Positions 39,317-49,759 of a stretch of DNA of 64,000 nt are shown here, in pieces (positions within the stretch are counted from its first letter, which is position 1; each line of letters begins with the position of its first letter). The DNA comes from Lachancea dasiensis (Eukaryota > Ascomycota > Saccharomycetes > Saccharomycetales > Saccharomycetaceae), in NCBI GenBank assembly GCA_900074725.1, contig LT598458.1, positions 62,001 to 126,000 on the forward strand. Reading direction: 5' to 3'. The notes beneath the pieces are model-generated. The model worked only from the letters and a program-made list of their open reading frames with translations. It had not been told where the DNA came from and searched no databases. A program made the position numbers and the translations under genes.

Positions 39317-39798
39317 GCAGATTTCTCAGCATAAAGGAGAGGTCCGGCATAAATTTTTATGGCCCGAAGATGTATAATCTGTAGAATTTTTAAAATTGTT
39401 TCGAATAGAACGGGATAACCGAACTGCCCACCGTTAACGATTCGCTCACTACTACAATAAGTATTAACATTTGGGCGTTCGTGATCGGACTGACCTGATA
39501 CATAAGGTGCCATGAGGTGTTTTAAATTGGTACGATCCTTTAATAATTTACACCAGTACCCTAGATGCTCGCAGCTTGCGCTCCGAGGGTGATTAAGGTT
39601 ACTTGCTGGCTATGAGAGCATGTGGGATTAATGGCTGGCTCTCGGGCTTTTCGATCTTGTGCGTAGACAGTGATATGGATTTTTATCGTGAAATTCCATC
39701 CTAGCAAAAACAACTTTATGGACACGAAATAGATTACAGGTCATTACTGACTCCGTTGATTTAGTTGCCCATATTCACAACCGCCACATAGCTAGCGT
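39317..39798. other. Intergenic, RPL20 3' flank and DGK1 upstream
   Basis: 482 bp with no gene and no motif I would name. Confidence 0.45.
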
Positions 39799-40695
39799 AT
39801 GGTGGATCTCCAACCCAGTGGAGAGGGCAAATTTGATGCTTCGGGCCTATCAAAACGTGCCAAGTTCGGTAACCAAGCAGACAGCAAATCAGATAGCAAA
39901 TCAGATGGGACGGAGACGTCAAAACTCCAGGCTGTGGGTGAGATACCGCATGAATCTAACAGTGACATCCACCTACCACTCAGTCAGATCCATTTGAAAA
40001 GCCATGAATGGTTTGGAGATTTTATTACCAAGCATGAAGTACCAAGGAAGACGCTGCATTCTTCCATCGGATTTGTTACGCTCTATTTATATACCACGGG
40101 GGCAGACTACCGGAAGGTAAAGCTGCCCTTGATTGTGGCGTTTGGCATTATCTTTTTCCTAGATATAGTGCGCTTGAGGTGGCCGTTTTTCAATAAATTG
40201 TACTGTAGGTGTGTTGGCGCACTCATGCGGAAACGTGAAATTCATGCGTACAATGGTGTTCTGTGGTATTTGCTGGGATTAATCTTTGCATTTAGCTTCT
40301 TCCCGAAAGACGTGGCTCTTATCTCCCTATTCCTACTGAGTTGGAGCGATACCGCAGCATCGACGTTTGGACGCAAGTTTGGACATCTAACCCCAAAGCT
40401 AGCTAGAAATAAGTCCCTAGCAGGCTCTATTGCTGCATTTCTAGTCGGATTCTCCGTGTGCTACATGTTTTACGGCGTCTTTGTGCCGGGTTATGCTCAT
40501 GTGAACTCCCCCGGCGAAATCAGCTGGTCTGCAGAGACAAGCAAATTGTCTCTTTTCCACTTCTCGCTGCTGAGCGGTGTCTTAGCAGCTTTCAGTGAAG
40601 GAATCGACCTTTTCAACTGGGACGACAATTTCACCATTCCTGCATTATCAGCTATATTCATCAACACCGCTATTCTCCTTACCAAGAGGGCTTAG
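39799..40695 (+). CDS. DGK1: CTP-dependent diacylglycerol kinase Dgk1
   Basis: A 298-residue membrane enzyme (S. cerevisiae YOR311C, 290 aa) that makes phosphatidate from diacylglycerol with CTP at the ER/nuclear envelope, opposing Pah1. After a polar N-terminus of about 70 residues come the CTP-transferase-type membrane segments. RKTLHSSIGF, LLSWSDTAASTFGRKFG and NKSLAGSIAAFLVG are the conserved blocks. It follows RPL20 as in S. cerevisiae chromosome XV and precedes NOP58. Confidence 0.94.
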   Translation: MVDLQPSGEGKFDASGLSKRAKFGNQADSKSDSKSDGTETSKLQAVGEIPHESNSDIHLPLSQIHLKSHEWFGDFITKHEVPRKTLHSSIGFVTLYLYTTGADYRKVKLPLIVAFGIIFFLDIVRLRWPFFNKLYCRCVGALMRKREIHAYNGVLWYLLGLIFAFSFFPKDVALISLFLLSWSDTAASTFGRKFGHLTPKLARNKSLAGSIAAFLVGFSVCYMFYGVFVPGYAHVNSPGEISWSAETSKLSLFHFSLLSGVLAAFSEGIDLFNWDDNFTIPALSAIFINTAILLTKRA

Positions 40696-41426
40696 GCGGA
40701 AAGACAGTCTGTATAAGTTTCAAATAGAATTTAATCCTTCGAGTCCTGGCCATGCCCGTTGATATTGCTGGTGCATGTCAAGGGTTTTCCTATCAGGTGT
40801 CGCCAAAGTAGAAAGTGACTAGCAAAGGCTCTGTTCCATGGCATCACCCAAGCGTCTCCTTAGCCAGCTCAATTCGGAAGGGTGGCTATATCAAAATAAA
40901 ACCACCTTGAAGTAGCTTGGGCTATACACAATGCAAGCTATGGAATGAAATGCCTACTTAAATTTGGTGGAGCAAATTAAAGAAGAAACAACGAGCTCAG
41001 CCTTCTTTCGATAGAAAATATCATCCTGAGATTGCCAGACTATGTACATCACCAACACAAGGTTCTCAAATTCGAATGATCGAAGACCACCCTGCTATCG
41101 TGGCCTTGACCCGCTGTCATTCGTAACGTTTACAGCTCATCACTGTCGTCGTCCTTCCTTTTTGGTACGTTGAAAAATTTTAACCAATTTTCGATGGAGC
41201 TCATCGATGGAAAACTTTTAGTGGAAATTTCAGTCCCATCGCATCTTTGGAAATTCAACCATTGAAGATCCGTACTTGGTCCAACCGTATTTGATTCAAA
41301 GCTTCAAGTATCGTTCGTGTTTTCGATTGCAGTGTTCCCTTTGTCTAGTGGCTGTTTTTCCGAAGAACGAGGATATACCGTTGATATAGTAGTAGGCAAT
41401 TGTTTTCATATTGCAACTAACAAGAG
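40696..41426 (+). promoter_or_regulatory. NOP58 promoter with RRPE and PAC elements
   Basis: TGAAAAATTTT (41171-41181) matches the RRPE element. AGCTCATCGA (41198-41207) is a reverse-strand PAC element, with a second PAC-like AGCTCATCA at 41134-41142. This pair is the hallmark of ribosome-biogenesis genes, bound by Stb3 and Dot6/Tod6. The rest of the region shows nothing I recognise. Confidence 0.7.
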
Positions 41427-42977
41427 ATGGCTTACGTGTTGACTGAAACCTCAGCCGGTTATGCGCTGCTGAAGGCATCGGACAAAAAGATCTACAAGTC
41501 ATCAACTTTGATCCAAGACCTAAATTCGTCGGACAAGGTTTTGAAGCAGTTCAAGGTAGCTGCCTTCTCGAAATTCACCTCTGCTGCTGAAGCTCTGCAA
41601 GAAGCCAACAGTGTTGTGGAGGGTAAGGTTTCCACTCAGCTACAAAAGCTCTTGGACGAAAGCAAGACGGACAAGAAGGCTACTTTGGTTGTTTCTGAAA
41701 CCAAACTGGCCAATGCCATTAACAAATTGGGCCTCAACTTTAGCGTTGTTTCCGATGCAGTCACTTTGGACATATTCAGAGCCGTGAAGGAGTATCTGCC
41801 GGAACTGTTGCCAGGAATGTCGGACAACGACTTGTCCAAGATGTCCTTGGGTCTTGCACACTCCATTGGTCGTCACAAGCTGAAGTTCTCCGCCGATAAA
41901 GTCGATGTCATGATTATCCAAGCTATCGCTTTGTTGGACGATTTGGACAAGGAGCTTAACACATATGCCATGAGATGCAAGGAATGGTATGGATGGCACT
42001 TTCCCGAGTTGGCCAAGATTGTCACCGATTCTGTTGCTTACGCCCGTCTCATCTTAACCATGGGCGTTCGTTCTAACTGTGCGGATACCGATCTAAGTGA
42101 GATTTTGCCTGAAGAAATCGAAGAACGTGTCAAGTCTGCCGCTGAGATTTCCATGGGTACTGAAATTACCGCAGTAGACCTGGACAACATCAAATGCCTG
42201 GCCACCCAGATTACTGAGTTTGCTGCTTACAGAGAGCAGCTATCTAACTACCTGTCTGCTAGAATGAAGGCTATTGCCCCTAATTTGACTCAACTCGTTG
42301 GTGAATTGGTTGGTGCGAGATTGATTGCTCACGCAGGATCTCTCATTTCCTTAGCCAAATCTCCTGCTTCTACTATTCAAATTTTGGGTGCTGAGAAAGC
42401 TTTGTTCAGAGCTCTGAAAACCAAGCACGACACTCCAAAGTATGGTTTGCTCTATCACGCTTCTTTAGTTGGCCAAGCCACAGGTAAGAACAAAGGTAAG
42501 ATTGCCAGAGTTTTGGCAGCCAAAGCCGCTGTGTCTCTACGTTACGATGCCTTGGCTGAGGACAGGGATGATTCCGGTGACGTTGGTTTGGAATCCAGGT
42601 CTAAGGTCGAAAGCAGACTGTCTCAGTTGGAAGGCAGGGACTTGAGAACCACTCCTAAAGTTGTCCGCGAAGCCAAGAAGGTTGAGATAACCGAAGCTAG
42701 AGCCTACAACGCTGATGCTGATACTGTCACTCAAGTTGCTCCAGAAGATTCTGACGAAGAAGACGAGGACTCTGATGTTGAGGAAGAGGACAAGAAGGAA
42801 AAGAAGGGCAAGAAGGAAAAGAAGGACAAGAAGGACAAGAAGGAAAAGAAGGACAAGAAGGATAAGAAGAGAAAGAGAGATGAAGACTCTGAGGAGAAGG
42901 AATCCAAGAAATCCAAGAAAGAGAAGAAGGAAAAGAAGGATAAGAAGGACAAGAAATCCAAAAAGGAAAAGAAATAG
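41427..42977 (+). CDS. NOP58: Box C/D snoRNP core protein Nop58
   Basis: A 516-residue Nop58 (S. cerevisiae YOR310C, 511 aa). The N-terminal domain ([19 protein letters not shown]) leads to a coiled coil and the Nop domain: [20 protein letters not shown] and [21 protein letters not shown] bind the kink-turn RNA. A long KKE/D-rich tail starts near residue 440. The extended frames in other registers over the tail are artefacts of this repeat. It guides 2'-O-methylation with Nop1, Nop56 and Snu13 in the nucleolus. Confidence 0.97.
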   Translation: MAYVLTETSAGYALLKASDKKIYKSSTLIQDLNSSDKVLKQFKVAAFSKFTSAAEALQEANSVVEGKVSTQLQKLLDESKTDKKATLVVSETKLANAINKLGLNFSVVSDAVTLDIFRAVKEYLPELLPGMSDNDLSKMSLGLAHSIGRHKLKFSADKVDVMIIQAIALLDDLDKELNTYAMRCKEWYGWHFPELAKIVTDSVAYARLILTMGVRSNCADTDLSEILPEEIEERVKSAAEISMGTEITAVDLDNIKCLATQITEFAAYREQLSNYLSARMKAIAPNLTQLVGELVGARLIAHAGSLISLAKSPASTIQILGAEKALFRALKTKHDTPKYGLLYHASLVGQATGKNKGKIARVLAAKAAVSLRYDALAEDRDDSGDVGLESRSKVESRLSQLEGRDLRTTPKVVREAKKVEITEARAYNADADTVTQVAPEDSDEEDEDSDVEEEDKKEKKGKKEKKDKKDKKEKKDKKDKKRKRDEDSEEKESKKSKKEKKEKKDKKDKKSKKEKK

Positions 42978-43370
42978 ATATTGAAGTTCCGGTGAATCGC
43001 TTTATGTTCAATCTCTCAACTACAACGTCAAAAAATTGGAAACCCATGGGTAATGGAGGATTTAAAACGAATCCCTAGTACCATTCTCCCGCTAGTCATA
43101 AATTGTACTTTTCTGTCATACATGTAAATTAGTTATCTTGGACCGCAATGGTGTACTATGAACCCTAGATCCATCATATAAATAAAAAGCGATGTGCTCA
43201 ACTCATCTTTACATCTGCCCAGCTCCCATTCCTCAGTCATTCTGCCTTGAGAAATTTCTCATTTGGCTTCATATAATTGTATGAGCGGTTTATAAATAAT
43301 GAACGGATTAATCATTAAGTCCAGCTTTATTACAATTCAATTGAGATTGAAATTCAAGCTACAAAGGAAG
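42978..43370. other. Intergenic NOP58/SNU66
   Basis: 393 bp with AT-rich ends. I see no motif or gene. Confidence 0.45.
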
Positions 43371-45107
43371 ATGGCCCAGCAAGTATCTTTGTCGATCGAA
43401 GAAACCAATAAACTACGATTGTCGCTGGGTCTGAAACCTATAGAGGTAGAAGTCAGCCATAAGGAGACAAACTCGGCAGATGATAACGATAGCGTTCCAC
43501 TAAGCGAACACGAGAGTACAAGCAAAAGTAATGCTACTGCCGACAAGCTATCAAGGCTCCGGTGGAACTTAAAAAGAGCACAAAGTAAATTACAATCAGA
43601 TGTGTTAGTAGGTGGGCTTAAAGACGATGACGACAAAGATTGGCTAAATAAGGTTGGTGCAAAGAAAAGGAGGCAAAATGGCCCCGCTCTTCGAAAAAAC
43701 TATCAAGAAATGGATCGCGAAACTTTTGAAAATGATGAATTTGATCCTAAGGTCAAAGTTGTTCACGAAATGTCTCAAATGACGCCGGGAAGCGATGTAA
43801 TTCTCACTTTACAAGAATCGGAACTAGATTCGGAGGGAAAAGGGGATGTGTTAGTTAACGAAGGAGCACTGCAAGACGCGCAACAGGCAAAGAATGTAAA
43901 CCTCAAACGTCTTAATCAGGCTAGAAGACTCGGAAAAATATCGGTATCCAAGGGTAGCTATGAAGAGGGGAGTGATGACAATAAGGAATCCGGACCTTCA
44001 TTGTACATGGTGGAAGGTCGACTCGTCGGTCCTGAGTCCCCAGAGAATAGCCCAAAAGCCCCTGATAATAGAATGACGACTTCGATATATAGAGATACAG
44101 AAGAGAAAGAAGGAGATATCTCAGGACCCTCGGATTTTGCGCCGGTGAAGATTAAAAAGCGTAAAAAACTCTCAGGGCCTAACGTCTCGAGCAAACGATC
44201 AAAACCAGTCCCTCAGAATATTAAGGTAGAGCTGGTAGACGAGGACTCTGTTGACGCGGCTGACGCGGCTGACCAGGAGTTAGAGGAGTTTTTGAAAATA
44301 CAACACTCTGCCAATGCTGGCGAAAGAAAAGCGCAGAAATCAGCAGAGGAAATAGTAAAAGAGATTGAGGAGGAGAAAAGGGACAGATCTGCTCGTGATG
44401 CTACCATTGCTGGTGCTCGAGGCTTCATCGTTGATGAAAACAGTGTTTTTCTGTCAAAGTTGCAATCCAGCTTGTTGACAAAGACTGATCCTGTCAAATT
44501 TGAAAGGATTGATCTAACACCGGCATCAACCATTGGGAACGCAATTAAAGGTGACAGCGTTCTCTTTTCCGAGGGAGAGCAAAAAAAAGAAGAAGAGGGA
44601 GGTGATCAAGGTGATCATTTCGACGGTGAATCAAACCAAGCAAACTTTCAAGATGGGCTTGCTTCAACTTTGAATTTTTTGAGGGATCACAATGCCATTC
44701 CTCCATTAGGTGTCAATAGTGCCAAGAACGGTGAAAAGTCGAAAGAGCTTGAAGAGCTTGCGCTCAAACAAATGATCGAAGCAAGGGTATCTAGAGAACG
44801 ATTCGCACAGGAGCTGTCTGAGGGCAAGGTAAGGTATACACCGGATGAACTGGATAAAATCCAGCGTCTACACGAGCAACAAGTCAGCAACCGCAACCAC
44901 GTGCTACAGAGAGAGCGCCTTGTTTCTTACAATCCCGAGGTGAAACTTTCTTACAAGGATTCGCATGGTAACGAACTGACAACTAAAGAAGCCTATAAGA
45001 AGTTATCGCAGGCGTTCCATGGTACTCGATCAAACAGGAAAAAGTTTGCGAAGGCGCAACAAAAGGTAGAAAACAGAAACAGGCAAAATCAGAGCTACAT
45101 AGGCTAA
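43371..45107 (+). CDS. SNU66: U4/U6.U5 tri-snRNP protein Snu66
   Basis: A 578-residue SART-1 family protein (S. cerevisiae YOR308C, 587 aa). The N-terminus has a HIND motif, LSIEETNKLRLSLGLKPI, which binds the ubiquitin-like modifier Hub1. The middle is acidic and Ser-rich. The C-terminal SART-1 region includes RGFIVDENSVFLSKLQSSL, GLASTLNFLRDHNAI and the end AYKKLSQAFHGTRSNRKKF. I used the ATG at 43371 (MAQQVSLSIEE); 24 codons further up are open but have no family similarity. Confidence 0.95.
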   Translation: MAQQVSLSIEETNKLRLSLGLKPIEVEVSHKETNSADDNDSVPLSEHESTSKSNATADKLSRLRWNLKRAQSKLQSDVLVGGLKDDDDKDWLNKVGAKKRRQNGPALRKNYQEMDRETFENDEFDPKVKVVHEMSQMTPGSDVILTLQESELDSEGKGDVLVNEGALQDAQQAKNVNLKRLNQARRLGKISVSKGSYEEGSDDNKESGPSLYMVEGRLVGPESPENSPKAPDNRMTTSIYRDTEEKEGDISGPSDFAPVKIKKRKKLSGPNVSSKRSKPVPQNIKVELVDEDSVDAADAADQELEEFLKIQHSANAGERKAQKSAEEIVKEIEEEKRDRSARDATIAGARGFIVDENSVFLSKLQSSLLTKTDPVKFERIDLTPASTIGNAIKGDSVLFSEGEQKKEEEGGDQGDHFDGESNQANFQDGLASTLNFLRDHNAIPPLGVNSAKNGEKSKELEELALKQMIEARVSRERFAQELSEGKVRYTPDELDKIQRLHEQQVSNRNHVLQRERLVSYNPEVKLSYKDSHGNELTTKEAYKKLSQAFHGTRSNRKKFAKAQQKVENRNRQNQSYIG

Positions 45108-45201
45108 ACAGGTGTGTCCATTAGAATTTGCAACTGATATACCCCAAAATTGTCCAGAGCAGGGTTGCAGGGTTGCCGTGTAAAATACAAAACAGCGGTT
45201 T

Positions 45202-45209
45202 AAAAAAAA
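45202..45209 (-). terminator. Pol III terminator of tRNA-Ala(AGC)
   Basis: Eight T on the minus strand start two bases after the tRNA 3' end. Confidence 0.9.
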
Positions 45210-45210
45210 G

Positions 45211-45283
45211 TGGACGAGACCGGAGTCGAACCGATGACCTCTCCCATGCTAAGGGAGCGCGCTACCAACTACGCCACACGCCC
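45211..45283 (-). tRNA. tRNA-Ala (anticodon AGC)
   Basis: A 73-nt cloverleaf nearly identical to S. cerevisiae tRNA-Ala(AGC): acceptor GGGCGTG/CTCGTCC with G3:U70, the known U6-U67 mismatch and discriminator A73. The anticodon loop is TTAGCAT and the T loop TTCGACT. There is no intron. A T8 run on the minus strand (45209-45202) ends transcription. Confidence 0.97.
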
Positions 45284-46071
45284 TACTTTTGAACCAAAGT
45301 AGCTAAAAACAATGCCAATATACATCAAACGTTCATGTGATTATACAAAGGGATTTACTCCGCGGGGTCCTTTAGTGGCAATTGAATATCTCTAGAATTG
45401 AGTACCACAACGTGCTGAGTGTTTGGAACATCATTTATACGCTGAATTGCTTTTAACTAAGCTTATCGTTTCTTCTACACATTTATTCTGCTTCTTTCTG
45501 GACATTGTGACTGGGCCAGTATATCCTCGAGAATATTGGTAAAAGCTAGTCTACTGCAAACAAACAAGACAAATAAATTGTGTGTCAACTGACTCCCAAG
45601 CTCATGAGTTCTGAAATGTTTATACTGGACTAGGCTGGCTTCACACTTAGCAAGCTTGATCACGTGATGGAGGGAAGAAAGAAAAACAAATAACAGTACA
45701 TATGAAAAATATCAGGACATTAACCAACTCATCGCGACTTTTCGAAGCAACGTGTTTGCCGTTTAAAAACCTAGCATCAGGACCACCTACTGCCGATCTT
45801 GGAACAACAGGCTTCCATAATTTTGGGAAAACTCCTTAAAAATCACTGGAAGAACCTACAAAAAAGCCGATTTTGAATCCAAAAAAAAGCTACTGGCAAA
45901 AGCTAGTCTTTCAGCTTCTTTCAGAAATACAGGTGTCACCATCCGCTCTGATCCAAACATTTACACTCGCTCATATTCAAAACTGCAGTTGCTTGCTCCC
46001 TAATTAAGCAACATATCAGTTTACTCTGACTCTCGCTAAAAATAACATTGGTTGGTATTTCTTCTTTCAAA
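45284..46071. other. Intergenic, tRNA to SLY41
   Basis: It contains a perfect palindrome ATCACGTGAT (45659-45668), a Cbf1-type site. No AT-rich block followed by a CDEIII-like sequence lies nearby, so it is not a centromere. No gene is seen. Confidence 0.5.
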
Positions 46072-47427
46072 ATGATAACCACCCAGAGTACAGTCCAAAG
46101 TACGACCACGAAAAGACGCAGCTCTTTCACCACAAACCTGTTTGACCCGAAGCTATATCAAGCTCCTCCTCTGCCCCAAAGCGGTGTCAGGTCATCCAGT
46201 CCGTTCGTGTCGCCATCACTTTCGAAAAAGTCAAATACGGCCAGCCAAAGGCAAAGGGCCCAAGAGGGACTAGCCTCACACCTTCCAGAGCATCTCAGGG
46301 AATATTTGCCCATTGTCAACGTCAAAGTCACGGCACTTTGCGGCGTGTGGTATGTCACGTCGTCCCTTTCCAGCAACCTTTCGAAGGCCATCTTGAGCGA
46401 CTTCCCACACCCTGTGGCCCTAACAGAACTACAATTTTTAATTAGTGCGATGCTATGTGTGCTCTTCGCAACGCTAGCAAATTGGTTGAGCTCCGAGACT
46501 AGAAAGGCGGGCACCTTATCTCAGGCTTTACTTGCTTTCCCAGAGGGAATTCTACCCAGTTATCTGAACGGAGATTTCAAACTATGTGTGCTTAACAAAT
46601 TCTTAACCCCATGCAAGCTGGCTTTGGCAACAACATTCCCCATGGGTATTTTCCAACTTGTCGGCCACATCAGTTCTCACAAAGCCACATCACTTATACC
46701 TGTATCACTAGTACACTCCATGAAGGCACTTTCCCCGATAATGACCGTCTGTTACTACAGGGTTTTCAAAGGGAAGCAATACAACACGATGACTTACCTA
46801 ACTCTGATACCCTTAATAAGCGGGGTCATCATCACTTGTTGGTCAACGCATGGGAATGCCAAACCCACTGAGTCTGTCGGCGAACGCAATTTTCTAACGG
46901 GGCTTCTGTTCGCCCTGCTATCTATGGGTATCTTCGTTACTCAGAACATCTTCGCCAAAAGTATTTTGACAGTCAGAAAACAACGAGGAATCCTTCCCTC
47001 CAAGGTGGAAAAACATTCAGCATCGCATGAAAAGGAATATTCGCCTCTTCAAATTGATAAGCTTACAATTTTATTTTACTGCTCATGCATTGGCTTTGTT
47101 CTAACCGCACCAATATTTGTTTCCAACGAGATTGTTAATCTCAATTCAACACACAGCGTTTTCAGAGATTTCAGTGGAAGAACATTAGCTTTGGTAATTA
47201 TTCATGGTGCCACACATTTTTTTCAAGCCATGCTGGCTTTCCAACTAATTGGAATGTTATCACCTGTCAATTATTCGATCGCCAATATTATGAAACGTAT
47301 AGTTATCATTGCGGTAGCCCTTACGTGGGAATCTCACCTCTCGTTTCAGCAAGTATGCGGTTTGTCCATGACTATAGCCGGACTATACGGTTACGACAAA
47401 TGGGGGGTGTCTAGAAAGTCGGCGTAA
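46072..47427 (+). CDS. SLY41: Sly41, triose-phosphate-translocator-like ER protein
   Basis: A 451-residue multispanning protein of the drug/metabolite transporter superfamily (S. cerevisiae YOR307C, 453 aa), a high-copy suppressor of Ypt1 loss in ER-to-Golgi transport. A polar Ser/Thr-rich N-terminus of ~85 residues is followed by some eight to ten hydrophobic segments. Conserved blocks include WYVTSSLSSNLSKAIL, SLVHSMKALSPIMTV and LSPVNYSIANIMKRIVII. The ATG at 46072 is used; the frame extends to a GTG at 46048. Confidence 0.94.
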   Translation: MITTQSTVQSTTTKRRSSFTTNLFDPKLYQAPPLPQSGVRSSSPFVSPSLSKKSNTASQRQRAQEGLASHLPEHLREYLPIVNVKVTALCGVWYVTSSLSSNLSKAILSDFPHPVALTELQFLISAMLCVLFATLANWLSSETRKAGTLSQALLAFPEGILPSYLNGDFKLCVLNKFLTPCKLALATTFPMGIFQLVGHISSHKATSLIPVSLVHSMKALSPIMTVCYYRVFKGKQYNTMTYLTLIPLISGVIITCWSTHGNAKPTESVGERNFLTGLLFALLSMGIFVTQNIFAKSILTVRKQRGILPSKVEKHSASHEKEYSPLQIDKLTILFYCSCIGFVLTAPIFVSNEIVNLNSTHSVFRDFSGRTLALVIIHGATHFFQAMLAFQLIGMLSPVNYSIANIMKRIVIIAVALTWESHLSFQQVCGLSMTIAGLYGYDKWGVSRKSA

Positions 47428-47603
47428 CTGGCTGCTTCGCGTGGATTCTCACGATCTGGCCAGATCAAATCATGCAATTTCAAAATATTTCGAAGGCCGT
47501 TGTAACTAAACGATATGAGGACAAATTAATTGTATAAGTTCTTATTATCATCATCTATAAAGTCTACACAAAACACTGTAGCTTATTTCCTAAGCCGTGT
47601 CGC

Positions 47604-48542
47604 TTAATGCTTGGCAGCCGGGGTCTCGCCAGTGAGCTTACCTACAAACTCTCTGGCCATGTCACCAAAACCGACCATAAAGACAGTTTGCCATACACCC
47701 AACCCGATTCTTGGTGAGACACCACGGTATAGACCCTTTAGACCACTGCTTTGGTAGATATACTTAAAGGCGGAGACAACACCCAACTTTTTTGGTCTGT
47801 TTGGGTCGTCCTTCTTAGACTGCATTTCAACTCTGATAACCTCGATTGGCTGATTCCAGGCACTCAAACCACCACCGATGGCGGAAGCGCAGATTTTTTC
47901 AACTGCAGTAAGCTTGTCCTCAGGGTTAGTCTTGCCTGTCATTTTTCTGATTCCTTCTTCCACCAATCTGGAGAACCCGAAACGCGAACCCCAGTTGGTC
48001 ATCTGTCTGATAGCCACGGCGTTAACACCCTTGTTGATACCTCTGATACCTTCTCTTTTGTATATGTCCTTGAAGGCTGACCACGAAGATTGTGGAATTG
48101 CGCCAGCGACAGCAGACTTGGCCTTGGTGATCTCAACTGTCTTCATACATGTACAGAAACCCATAGTTAAGTAAGCTTGAGCAACACCCCCAGAAACACC
48201 ACCCATGATACCAGCTCCAAAATTTCCCAAACCTAATCTCTTGAACTGGTATTCAGCTTCTGCGGCGACAAACAAAAGAGCAGCACCCTTAGTGGAGGCC
48301 TCAATCCATGCCCATGGAATTAAACCCTGGTAGAAACCGAATACACCACCGCGAGCCCAGATATGTTTAACGGATTGTAGAAAGTTCAAATTACGATTTG
48401 CAGCCATCGTGGTCTTGGTGACCTCAAGGGGCTGGCCCAGCGTGGTCACCTCGCACATATTCAGGGCCGAACCCAACAGAATGTTGGAAAACGATACTGG
48501 CTTTTTCTTAATTTCAGCAGGTTGTTGAGGAGCAAGTGACAT
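47604..48542 (-). CDS. YHM2: Mitochondrial citrate/oxoglutarate carrier Yhm2
   Basis: A 312-residue mitochondrial carrier (S. cerevisiae YMR241W, 314 aa) that exports citrate in exchange for 2-oxoglutarate and supplies cytosolic NADPH; it also associates with mtDNA. Three carrier repeats of ~100 residues are visible. Their signature positions are modified (LGQPLEVTKTTMAAN and NQPIEVIRVEMQSK). The N-terminus MSLAPQQPAEIKKKPVSFSN and the length match the family. It converges on SLY41 with 176 bp between stops. Confidence 0.95.
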   Translation of the reverse strand: MSLAPQQPAEIKKKPVSFSNILLGSALNMCEVTTLGQPLEVTKTTMAANRNLNFLQSVKHIWARGGVFGFYQGLIPWAWIEASTKGAALLFVAAEAEYQFKRLGLGNFGAGIMGGVSGGVAQAYLTMGFCTCMKTVEITKAKSAVAGAIPQSSWSAFKDIYKREGIRGINKGVNAVAIRQMTNWGSRFGFSRLVEEGIRKMTGKTNPEDKLTAVEKICASAIGGGLSAWNQPIEVIRVEMQSKKDDPNRPKKLGVVSAFKYIYQSSGLKGLYRGVSPRIGLGVWQTVFMVGFGDMAREFVGKLTGETPAAKH

Positions 48543-49033
48543 GGTTTACTGATCAAGCCTTTGGTTGTGGTTACAAGACAAGCAAGCTTTCCTTCTCTAC
48601 AATGGCTTTTTTTAATAGTCATTTTAGAGGGTAAAAAGTGTGATCAAGTTGTCCACAATTTTCTTATCTGCTTCCTATTCCGTATAAAATTTTTTAGGTT
48701 CTAATATAGCGACAGGATATACAATAAATTAATGTCGAAAACCATCTTAATTCGTGTCATCCCAAGAAAAAGCGTTTAGAAACTTACCCACAGGCCGAAT
48801 TTATCAACTATACGCTGTTCACCACTTGATATAATACGTACATATTTATATGTCAGAATTCCTTGTCTGCCGTGATCAGTTTCGCCATCTGAAAAATAGT
48901 GCACAGTACTCGGCTGCAGGGCCATTGGCGAACATGCTTCTGTAGTGGCAACATGGCCTTCATGAAAATTAAGAGAGTTTCACTGGCTCAATAAGGTCTG
49001 AATACGGCCGTTCCAGCCGGTGTATTTCCCCGT
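48543..49033. other. Intergenic YHM2/RRG7
   Basis: 491 bp of AT-rich YHM2 upstream and RRG7 3' sequence. Nothing specific is recognised. Confidence 0.45.
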
Positions 49034-49759
49034 CTAACGACGATATTCGCGGAACTTGAGCCAGTGCGATACGCCACAGCCTTGCAACAGATTCGAAGCG
49101 TACTCGTTTTCATAGTAGTTCTGTAATTTGCCTGTTCCTTCAATATCGTACCACCCTTGGTGAGACTTGAACATCTCAACCCTGACATAGAGTAACGGCA
49201 CCGCCAGTCCGTTCATGACATTTAGCCCATCGCGAGTCAAGAAGTTCGGTGAGCTCATCACCAGTATATGCTGGTTCCTCTTGCTGGCGGGCACTGCGGA
49301 GGAAAAAGCCCCCATGGTTTCGCGAACCTCCTTGCCCGTTATTTTGGCGCTGGTAAAAGCCTTGCACTGGACCAGGACGTGCAAAGGCTTAAATTCGCGA
49401 CCGGAATTCAATTTGTGGAAAATAGGTTTGAACTGAGCCCCACTCACTGTCATTTTCTTCGGTATCGACGATCCATCAAGCTTCAGTCGATCGCGACATC
49501 TGTTATATATTTTATCCACAGGCCACTCACCGCGGATATCAATCCCTGCGTCGTAAGAACCGCCACAGATCTCGAGGCTATCCATCGCCAATTTTTCCCC
49601 CAGCTCTCGGGCTACTGTATGTTCGTAAAGCGCTCCCTGATATAGTGTTGATCCCACGATGGCCTTATTTTCCCGGAGGTACTTCAAGATTGCAGTATTG
49701 TGGTTTTTCCGACAATTCGCGGTCCAAACTCGATTTCTCGAGAGGCATCGTTTGAGCAT
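49034..49759 (-). CDS. RRG7: Rrg7-like mitochondrial protein (DUF2034)
   Basis: A 241-residue counterpart of S. cerevisiae Rrg7 (YOR305W, 242 aa), needed for respiratory growth and mitochondrial genome maintenance. The basic N-terminus (MLKRCLSRNRVWTANCRKNH) could be a presequence. Residues ~45-125 show GALYEHTVARELGEKL, then GGSYDAGIDIRGEW, then LHVLVQCKAF. The order Glu, Asp and Q-x-K is the arrangement of PD-(D/E)xK nucleases; activity is inference. Position between SLY41/YHM2 and BIL1 agrees with chromosome XV. Confidence 0.9.
   Translation of the reverse strand: MLKRCLSRNRVWTANCRKNHNTAILKYLRENKAIVGSTLYQGALYEHTVARELGEKLAMDSLEICGGSYDAGIDIRGEWPVDKIYNRCRDRLKLDGSSIPKKMTVSGAQFKPIFHKLNSGREFKPLHVLVQCKAFTSAKITGKEVRETMGAFSSAVPASKRNQHILVMSSPNFLTRDGLNVMNGLAVPLLYVRVEMFKSHQGWYDIEGTGKLQNYYENEYASNLLQGCGVSHWLKFREYRR

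Noticed and set aside
41340-41375. CDEIII-like TTTTTCCGAAG upstream of NOP58
   Set aside because: No CDEI and AT-rich CDEII stand at the proper distance, and the region is an ordinary PAC/RRPE promoter.
42715-43047. Lys/Arg-rich and Phe/Ser-rich frames over the NOP58 tail
   Set aside because: They are alternate-frame readings of the KKE/D repeat.
45659-45668. ATCACGTGAT as centromere CDEI
   Set aside because: It is not followed by a CDEII-like AT block and a CDEIII match; it is better read as a Cbf1-type promoter site.
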